Part shown: positions 57,861-64,000 of the stretch, piece by piece
How positions within the stretch are numbered: the stretch's first letter is position 1
Layout: each line of letters opens with the position of its first letter
Assembly: GCA_017893485.1 (NCBI GenBank)
Contig: CM030362.1
Span: 263,614,255 to 263,678,254, forward strand
Direction: 5' to 3'
DNA from: Hemerocallis citrina
Taxonomy: Eukaryota; Streptophyta; Magnoliopsida; Asparagales; Asphodelaceae
Length of the DNA: 64,000 bases
The notes under the pieces: generated by a model
Seen by the model: only the letters and a program-made list of their open reading frames with translations
Told to the model about the DNA's origin: nothing
Database searches by the model: none
Translations under genes and position numbers: made by a program

Positions 57861-58176
57861 TGATACACACCAGAATGGTTAGGGAAGTAAATAAATGGAA
57901 GTATAGGGACTGATGTGTAAAGAGTAAATGTACATGTTAAGCACGTGTAATGAAACCTTATAAATACAAGTGGGCAGCTCATTCAGTGGCATGTCTGAAT
58001 AATTGGATTAATCCATTCCCTCTTCTCTGTTATCTTGTTCTTGATTCTTCTTCTCCTTCGATCTTGGAGCTTTCTCTCTCAACCCTAGCACTCTTCTTCT
58101 TCGTTCCCTCTCTAATTCACTTGTTCTTGAGTCCAATTAGAGTGACCATGGCAGCGATGCAAAATTGAATGCATCA
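57861..58176 (+). repeat. 5' LTR of the Bs1-like element
   Basis: 316 bp. TATAAATA at 57959-57966 is a good TATA box. The following CT-rich stretch (TTCTTCTTCTCCTTCG) is probably the R/U5 leader. Confidence 0.92.
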
Positions 58177-58178
58177 AT

Positions 58179-58192
58179 TGGTATCAGAGCTG
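58179..58192 (+). promoter_or_regulatory. Primer binding site of the Bs1-like element
   Basis: TTGGTATCAGAGC starts two bases after the LTR end and matches the initiator-Met tRNA primer site seen in the Tekay element. Confidence 0.9.
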
Positions 58193-58281
58193 TTCGATTC
58201 TGCAGCGAATTTGGGGAAGGATGGTGGAATTTCTCAAGAACCAGATCCTAATAGCATTCTTGGTGTAGCTCCAGATCTTGA

Positions 58282-58503
58282 ATGACAGCAGAGTCGCCAA
58301 TTCTTGATCAATTGAATGATCGTGATGGAGAATCGAATGAAAGATCTGTCAACGCAAGCTTCGCAAATTCCTTTGATCTTAGCACAGATGCAGCTCTTGT
58401 CTTAGCAAGTGGGAGGTTTGATTGCAACATCCAAACCAAATCTGGAATCTTCGGAGGTGATTTCGACATTCAGATCCATTGGTATGCAAGTTCTAATACC
58501 TAA
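58282..58503 (+). CDS. Leader ORF of the Bs1-like element, unrecognised
   Basis: 73 codons (MTAESPILDQLNDRDGES onward), starting about 90 bp after the primer site and ending three bases before the hybrid ORF. No family is recognised. It may be a remnant of gag or a further captured fragment; coding status is uncertain. Confidence 0.35.
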   Translation: MTAESPILDQLNDRDGESNERSVNASFANSFDLSTDAALVLASGRFDCNIQTKSGIFGGDFDIQIHWYASSNT

Positions 58504-58505
58504 TC

Positions 58506-59969
58506 TTGATAAGTGATTCGATGAACCCTAATCTTGATCGATTTCCTATGGAAGAGTATGAATGCAATATTTGTTTAGCTGATTGTTCCTATAAACGATA
58601 CAAGAGCAACAAGATATTCGATTGTGATTTTTGTCCTAGTTGTTTCTCTAGTGGGAGATTTAAATTAGGTTTGGCACCACTATACTTCATTTGTATAGAG
58701 TATGTTGAAGGTTATAGTGGTGAGAAGCTGTCTAATGTGTTTGATGAAATGCATGAACAAGAAAAGGAAAAGAATTCGATCTCGAAAGATAACGATGGAG
58801 TAGTTGGTGATAAATTGTTGAATTTTGAAATTAATGATGCTGATTTTGGAAGGAGAATTGAAGAAGGTGAAGGAGAAAGGTTCATAGAAATTGAAAAAAA
58901 TTTGACTTTGAAAGCTAGTGATTCAAGAAAGAAGCAATTAATTGAAGAAACAAAGCTTAATCAAGGGATAACGATGATCGTTCTTGAAGAGGTAAATGAA
59001 AATTCCTTTAATGTTCTTGGTGATGTGTGTGGAGACAATACTTTAGAAATTTCTCTACATGATAGTCTGGTTAGTGAAGCTAAGGAAAGCAAAGAGAGCA
59101 AGAGTGTGGCACAAACAGAGTTTTGTACTCATGCAGAAGAAACACTCACACATCCAGATTTGCTCGCAGAGATGATGGGAATGAGAGAAGCAATAGAAGA
59201 GGTTGGGATTGTATGTGGGTTACTTTTCAAAGAAGTGGGTTACTTTTCAAAGTTTTTCATCTTTGATCCAGGAGGAAGTTGGTACCCGAAGCTGAGGAGC
59301 TTAGTGTGTTGTTCTTTAGTACATGATGATCAGTTGGTTTGGCAAAACAGGTTGTTGGGGCTTACGACTGGGTGTGAGGTGTTGTTTCGGCCTCATGTTG
59401 TGGTGACAGTTGACTCGAAAGGGTTTTCGTTCCGGTTTTTGAAGAAATTGAGAGGTAGATGTAGTTGGGAAGATGATGGTCCGGTTCATGTACAATATGT
59501 TGCGCCTTCATTTTGGGCGTGGAAAGGAGGGGAAAGTAGGCTGAAAGGGCTGATTGAGATTGTTGACCATGTCTTGTGTATACTTCCCTTTGAAGAAGAA
59601 GTTTGCAGGTGGAATGGGTTGGCTGCTACTTATGTTGGGCATCCACTGCTGGAAGATGCTCTTCGCTTGAATCCGGACTCCAATTTGTTGTCAGATAAGT
59701 GGAAGTTCCAAGGAGATGGTGATGCTTTTCTGAGTAAACATGGAGTATTCCCTGGAGCCACTCTTATAACTTTACTTCCTGGAAGCCGATTGCAAGAAGT
59801 TATACGTATGCTACCAATTTTCTTACAAACAATGGAACTAGTAAAGATCAATTCGCTGAACTCACAGTCACTGTTCCTGTTGCACCTAATCACCATGTGG
59901 AGACTTACATTAAAAAGGAAATTCAGTCATGGTCTTTATCAACCGTATTATTGTCTGGGGAATCACTAG
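58506..59969 (+). CDS. Hybrid ORF: SWI3-like ZZ zinc finger, acidic linker, LpxB fragment
   Basis: 487 codons in one frame. Residues 16-60 have paired CxxC motifs (C20/C23 and C43/C46) in a ZZ-type zinc finger (ECNICLADCSYKRYKS...CPSCFSSGRF), closest to that of SWI3D-type chromatin remodelling subunits. Residues 60-235 are an acidic Glu/Lys/Ser-rich linker. From about 294, FRPHVVVTVDSKGFSFRFL, then YVAPSFWAWKGG, VDHVLCILPFEEEVC and ATLITLLPGSRLQEV are mitochondrial lipid-A-disaccharide synthase (LpxB) without introns. A frameshift near 59855 makes the last 40 residues unrelated; LpxB homology continues in another frame. A short tandem duplication (GGGTTACTTTTCAAAG) occurs at 59216-59250. Confidence 0.8.
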   Translation: MISDSMNPNLDRFPMEEYECNICLADCSYKRYKSNKIFDCDFCPSCFSSGRFKLGLAPLYFICIEYVEGYSGEKLSNVFDEMHEQEKEKNSISKDNDGVVGDKLLNFEINDADFGRRIEEGEGERFIEIEKNLTLKASDSRKKQLIEETKLNQGITMIVLEEVNENSFNVLGDVCGDNTLEISLHDSLVSEAKESKESKSVAQTEFCTHAEETLTHPDLLAEMMGMREAIEEVGIVCGLLFKEVGYFSKFFIFDPGGSWYPKLRSLVCCSLVHDDQLVWQNRLLGLTTGCEVLFRPHVVVTVDSKGFSFRFLKKLRGRCSWEDDGPVHVQYVAPSFWAWKGGESRLKGLIEIVDHVLCILPFEEEVCRWNGLAATYVGHPLLEDALRLNPDSNLLSDKWKFQGDGDAFLSKHGVFPGATLITLLPGSRLQEVIRMLPIFLQTMELVKINSLNSQSLFLLHLITMWRLTLKRKFSHGLYQPYYCLGNH

Positions 59970-60110
59970 ACGAGAAATATGATGCATTCAGTGCAAGTAA
60001 GCTGCAGTAGGTACTTCTAGCTCAGCTGTCATGGAATTGCAGCTTGCAGGACTTCCTAGCATTGTTGCATACCGAGCACATCTTTTGACGGAGTGGATTA
60101 TCTAGCTGAA
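59855..60110 (+). pseudogene. Continuation of captured LpxB, out of frame
   Basis: In a frame different from the hybrid ORF: VTVPVAPNHHVETYIKKEIQ, VLLSGESLDEKYDAFSAS and, after a further slip, VMELQLAGLPSIVAYRAH. This is the nucleotide-sugar-binding C-terminal region of LpxB. It ends near 60110, where non-homologous sequence begins. Confidence 0.8.
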
Positions 60111-60228
60111 GACGAAGTTACAGTTTATCTCACTTCCAACATATTTTTGTTTCATGCTACGGTTACAGTCATCACTGGGTGGGTTATTCAATTTGTTGAT
60201 TGTTTTTATGAAGAAATGATCAATTCCA

Positions 60229-60775
60229 GCATCACAGAGAGAGACAGTATCTACTAATTATAGCAAGGAAAGATCAGAGATCAGTCTCAGCAAGTCTCGT
60301 TCTGTCAAAGCTTCATCTGTCCCAAATGAGGTTCTCATACAAGAAACATCAAATGAATCACGACCATCATTTTCGGATCTTGTTCATTCAGAACCCTCTG
60401 TTCCAGTTGTTGCTGATACAGATTCTACTGTCAGTGATCACAATCTAGAGGAATCTGCTGTCGCCATGATTCAAGCAGTTATTCGGGGATGCTTGGCCCA
60501 GAATGAACTCCATAAGCTTATGAATGTAGTCAAGTTACAAGCTGCCATACGTGGCCATCTGGTGGACATACACTCCGGCTCTTATGGGGAAGAAAGTTCC
60601 ATCCACAAATCCAGATAAAAGATATATTTCAACCAAAAGATTAGCTTCTAATAAATTCATTTGACAGCTCTTGAAGTCTGCACCCAGTACAAAGCCAATA
60701 TACATAAGTTGTGATCCTTCAAATCAGATTCAGCATGGAAATGGTTGGAGAGGTGGATGGGCTTAAACTTGTCAG
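60229..60775 (+). pseudogene. Captured IQD (IQ67-domain) gene fragment
   Basis: One frame reads SKSRSVKASSVPNEV, SDLVHSEPSVPVVADTD, then the IQ region AVAMIQAVIRGCLAQNELHK and VVKLQAAIRGHLV, with a stop at 60616. Further on, in another frame, KSDSAWKWLERWMGL (about 60727-60770) matches the conserved Trp-rich motif of IQD30-32-type proteins. The IQD family binds calmodulin and associates with microtubules. Two separated motifs of the same family in the right order support one spliced, internally deleted copy. Confidence 0.82.
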
Positions 60776-60879
60776 AGAGGCAGCTAGTTGTTCCTGAGTA
60801 ACAACTTCAAGTGCTTGAATGTTAACCATCTCTTGTGTTCAAAAACTTTCCTAGTTAGACCATGAGGCAAGGTCTTATT

Positions 60880-60890
60880 GAAGGGGGGAG
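60880..60890 (+). promoter_or_regulatory. Polypurine tract of the Bs1-like element
   Basis: AAGGGGGGAGG ends about three bases before the 3' LTR. Confidence 0.85.
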
Positions 60891-60893
60891 GAA

Positions 60894-61195
60894 TTGATAC
60901 ACACCAGAATGGTTAGGGAAGTAAATAAATGGAAGTATAGGGACTGATGTGTAAAGAGTAAATGTACATGTTAAGCACGTGTAATGAAACCTTATAAATA
61001 CAAGTGGGCAGCTAATTGGATTAATCCATTCCCTTTTCTCTGTTATCTTCTTCTTGTTCTTGATTCTTCTTCTCCTTCGATCTTGGAGCTTTCTCTCTCA
61101 ACCCTAGCACTCTTCTTCTTCGTTCCCTCTCTAATTCACTTGTTCTTGAGTCCAATTAGAGTGACCATGGCAGTGATGCAAAATTGAATGCATCA
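60894..61195 (+). repeat. 3' LTR of the Bs1-like element
   Basis: About 302 bp. It lacks a short stretch (CATTCAGTGGCATGTCTG) present in the 5' LTR and otherwise differs by only a few bases. Confidence 0.9.
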
Positions 61196-61200
61196 TATAC

Positions 61201-61647
61201 ACAATAAAATTCCTCACAAAATAAATATACATTATTTATAAGCATCGTCTCAAAGAACAAACAGAAGGATTCCTAAACTAAAATATTTATCTACATCATC
61301 AAACATAAAACCTTGGAAAAGGGGGAAAAAGAGAAAAAAATTAAAGAAAAAGGCACTTTACAATCTACAAATCATGCAAATAAGAAATAAATAAAAAGAT
61401 AAAACTCTAAAAATGAAAATTTACACAGTGACTTTTATTGAAATACCAGTTATTAACAAGAGACTAAGAAATAAAAATGAAATCTTTGAGGGTCTATTAT
61501 GCAAACATAAAAAATCATAGGAAAAGAAAACATTATAATAAGAACGAAAAATGAAGAGAAATTCCTACAAAATACAGAACCCTCAAAACTAAAATAAAAA
61601 TCCCAGAAAAGATAAAATTCATACTTAAACTTGACTAATTTAAACGA
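61201..61647. other. AT-rich sequence, no gene seen
   Basis: A-rich on the plus strand, without ORFs of recognisable family. It was contiguous with 57855 before the Bs1-like element inserted. Confidence 0.4.
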
Positions 61648-61995
61648 CAACCGTTGAATCTCTTTTAAACGACGAGTTCGGAGTCCAACACTTGGCTCGA
61701 CTCCGCTTCACCAACTTACTCATAAGTGAGTTAGAAGTGGTTCGCCATTCGGAACTGCTCCCACAACCGTTGAATCTCTTTTAAACGATGAGTTCGGAGT
61801 CCAACACTTGGCTCAACTCCGCTTCACCAACTTACTCATAAGCGAGTTAGAAATGGTTCACCATTCGGAACTGCTCCCACAACCGTTGAATCTCTTTTAA
61901 ACGATGAGTTCGGAGTCCAACACTTGGCTCGACTCCGCTTCGTCTACTTGTTCATAAGCGAGTATGAAGTGGTTCGCCATTCGGAATTGCTCCCA
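61648..61995. repeat. 116-bp tandem array, three copies
   Basis: CAACCGTTGAATCTC recurs at 61648, 61764 and 61880, with a partial fourth copy at 61996. In inverse orientation it shares blocks such as CCAAGTGTTGGACTCCGAAC and TGGGAGCAGTT(C)CGAATGGCGA with the 203-bp array at 42345-43290. It belongs to the same kind of Tat element. Confidence 0.9.
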
Positions 61996-62166
61996 CAACC
62001 GTTGATTATCGAAACTAACACTACCAAAGCACAAATTAACGCTTGCAAAAAGTTATTTCTTTATTTCACGAAAGACCAATCAAAGATACAACTCTTATGC
62101 TGGGGTACAAGTCTCACAAGGGACCAAAAACTCGTACAATACAAGTCTTGAGACTACAAAACCACC

Positions 62167-62793
62167 CTACTTAGGACGGGGGATGCTCCTCCGGAGCGAC
62201 ACTCGAGGCCGACGAGCTACACGTTGCATTCTCTCCGTCTCCGCTGAAGACTGTACACCAGCGAATTGGGTTACGCCTTCGGCCCCCAATCTAACCGTAG
62301 TGCCGCTTGACGAACCAGCGACCCCACTTTGCGCGTCTCCAGGCCTTCGCACCAGAGACGATGGCTGGCGTGCAAACTCGTGAAAAGTTCTCCCTGGGTC
62401 ATACTCCTCCCGAGGATAAGAGACACTCCTAACATTGCTTCCCTCAGTCAACCGCCGAAGGCGCAAGTTCTCCGCCTCTAACTCAATCACCCGCTCTTTA
62501 AGTTCTTCATCAGTCAGTTTGATCTTGAAATGGGGTAATCGACTCGAACCACCCCCGTGCCGGGCCTCCGAGATGTCTCTCCGAAGTTGCGCTGCCTTCA
62601 TAGTTTTCTCAAGGACCACATTCTTCAGCTCGTCCCTTTTAGCTCTTGTTTTGAATAGAAGACCTCGAAGAGCTACTTGCCTCAGGCCATAGTGATAAGC
62701 CCCTGAGGGGCATCTCTCCTCCCCTTCGGGGGGCACCTCGCAAGCCTGCTCTTCTAATCGCTCTAGCTCGGAGTCTCGTTTAGCCAGCAGCAC
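62167..62793 (-). CDS. Second copy of Tat antisense ORF 2 (coiled coil), diverged
   Basis: Minus strand, 208 codons. It shares with 41078-42163 a coiled coil (KDELKNVVLEK type), then NVRSVSYPREEYDPGRTFHE, RPGDAQSGVAGSSSG, GVTQFAG and a basic tail SRVSLRRSIPRPK-like. The first half is shorter or missing. Divergence from the first copy is large, while the C-terminal motifs remain. Confidence 0.7.
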   Translation of the reverse strand: MLLAKRDSELERLEEQACEVPPEGEERCPSGAYHYGLRQVALRGLLFKTRAKRDELKNVVLEKTMKAAQLRRDISEARHGGGSSRLPHFKIKLTDEELKERVIELEAENLRLRRLTEGSNVRSVSYPREEYDPGRTFHEFARQPSSLVRRPGDAQSGVAGSSSGTTVRLGAEGVTQFAGVQSSAETERMQRVARRPRVSLRRSIPRPK

Positions 62794-63129
62794 CCTAACG
62801 TGATTTAGCTCCGGCTCAGCCTTGAAGAGTTTCTCACGTGTTCGAGCAAGAGCTAGCTTAACGACGCCGAGCTAAGAATGGGGTGATAATGGTTCGACTA
62901 GCTGAAAGAGTTGAAAAAATTGGCTAAGTCTAAAAGACCAAAGTTTAAAAGCTAAGCCTAGGCGAGCATAGTGCGAGACTCAAAAGTTAGATAATCAATG
63001 AATTCAAAATATCTCCAACACTTAGTCAAAATAGAAAGTTTCATTCATACAAAAGATGATCGCTACAAAAAAAGGGTGGCCAGTCCGCTATAAGGCAATA
63101 CAAGAAAAGAAGACAAAAATACGAGACAA

Positions 63130-63980
63130 CTGAAGTCAAGGGGCCACCTTGGGTGGTAGCTCGGTGACAGGCTCCTCGGTAGTCGCCTCCTCTTCCTCCA
63201 CCGCTCCGGCCTAGGGGTCAGCCACAGCCTCGTCGCCCCCTTTCTCCACCACTACGGCCTCGGGGTCGGCCACAGCATCATCACCTCCCTGCTCCTCCCC
63301 TTCCTCTTCCTCGACCTCTTGATCGGCTTCGAGGTCCTCACCATCAACCGGACCCCACAGTCCGTATCACAACTTATCGAAGCCGGGGACTCGAGCCTCG
63401 ACGTGCTCGAGCGCAGTGGCGTAGGACTTCTCCATATTCGCCGTCATATGCTTCTTCGCCTCGGCCTCTATCTCCACCCTCGCCGCCTCCACTGCCTCGT
63501 CCATCTCCCGCATCACCTCCTCCAAAGCCTTCTTCGCCTTTTCCCTCTCCTCGTTCGCCCGAGCCGCCTCTGAGGCGATCTTCTCGTTCACCTGCGCCAG
63601 GGCCATCTCAAAGTGCGCGACCTGAGCTGCCAAGGATTCCAAGTGGCACTGTTCTACCTCATATATCTTCGCAACTCTTGCCCTCTCGGCTCAGTCCTGT
63701 CGCATATTAGCTTCAGCTCCTTCTCCTGCTTGGAATATTGCTCGACGAGGTGGCTGAAGTGGCACGTGATCTAAACAAAAGAGGAAAAGAAGCAATGAAA
63801 ACTGAGCAAAAGACTTAGAAATTTTTTTGAATTATCAAAAAATCGACTAAGAGACTCACCGACATGGTCACCCGAGCTATCTCGAGAGCGTCATCGCCCG
63901 TCGTCCCCGCCTTCATTGCTGCTCAATCCTTCGGGGTCGGAAGATGGCGCAAGGCCTGCATGCTCATGGCTGAGTCCCCC
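63130..63980 (-). pseudogene. Second copy of Tat antisense ORF 1, exons 2-3, partial
   Basis: Minus strand. The 5' exon at the window edge reads MNHDGFLGDSAMSMQALRHL and LEIARVTMS, parallel to 40165-40302, followed by a GTGAGT donor (about 63860). The next exon, after TTGTTTAG (about 63772), reads FSHLVEQYSKQEKELKL, a stop near 63690, a coiled coil and MEKSYATALEHVEARVPGFD, parallel to MVKAFATALDRVREAYPEVD of the first copy. An acidic EVEEEEGEEQGGDD tail follows another stop near 63367. The intron position is conserved between copies. It continues off the window. Confidence 0.72.
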
Positions 63981-64000
63981 AAGAAGCCATCGTGGTTCAT

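Larger units (their letters stand above)
57861..61195 (+). mobile_element. Bs1-like non-autonomous LTR retroelement carrying several host-gene fragments
   Basis: TSD TATAC (57856-57860 and 61196-61200). LTRs 57861-58176 and about 60894-61195 (TGATACACACC...ATGCATCA) are nearly identical apart from a short indel. A tRNA-iMet primer site follows the 5' LTR and a polypurine tract, AAGGGGGGAGG (60880-60890), precedes the 3' LTR. No gag, protease, RT or integrase motif is visible in the 2.7-kb interior. It contains a SWI3-like zinc finger, LpxB sequence and an IQD sequence. The near-identity of the LTRs implies recent movement with enzymes supplied in trans. Confidence 0.92.

Overview
This is nuclear DNA of a flowering plant, probably a eudicot, and almost all of it is nested transposable elements. 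The evidence is the CACTA, MULE, PIF/Harbinger and hAT ends, the plant-type Ty3/gypsy elements with intact LTRs and target-site duplications (TSDs), and fragments of plant genes: trehalose-6-phosphate phosphatase, mitochondrial LpxB, an IQD calmodulin-binding protein and a SWI3-type zinc finger. The species cannot be fixed from the sequence. I see no intact ordinary host gene. Most premature stops sit where the family has Trp (TGG) or Gln (CAG), the pattern left by deamination of methylated cytosine.

Region 1 (1-21730). A decayed chromovirus integrase/chromodomain fragment runs into what looks like its 3' LTR. Three DNA transposons landed within about 50 bp of that sequence. They are a non-autonomous CACTA (1545-4992), a 7.1-kb Mutator-like element with 9-bp TSDs (5007-12138), and a 7.1-kb CACTA with TSD GAG and a TnpA-like gene (12185-19249). 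The MULE carries a decayed MURA transposase and, convergent to it, a plant mobile domain (PMD) gene, with a long hairpin between them. A 5'-truncated LINE and a PIF/Harbinger MITE follow.

Region 2 (22254-54951). A hAT-like MITE sits between two copies of an 80-bp repeat. A Pong-like PIF/Harbinger element of about 6 kb follows, with a DDE transposase, a Myb/SANT ORF1 and a second PMD gene. Two LTR retrotransposons split this PMD gene. One is a Tekay/Del-type chromovirus (23848-35769; 3.35-kb LTRs, TSD GGCGA). The other is a Tat-type element on the minus strand (36459-49845; 618-bp LTRs, TSD GCAAC) with an antisense coiled-coil gene module and two tandem arrays. A MITE lies in the right arm of the Harbinger.

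Region 3 (54952-64000). A truncated trehalose-6-phosphate phosphatase pseudogene abuts the Harbinger. Next is a compact 3.3-kb LTR retroelement (57861-61195, TSD TATAC) with no visible gag or pol. It carries fragments of at least three unrelated host genes, partly fused in one 487-codon ORF, much like maize Bs1. The right edge holds a diverged second copy of the Tat antisense module and its tandem array.

The two most notable points are PMD genes inside DNA transposons of two superfamilies, and the multi-gene-transducing retroelement.
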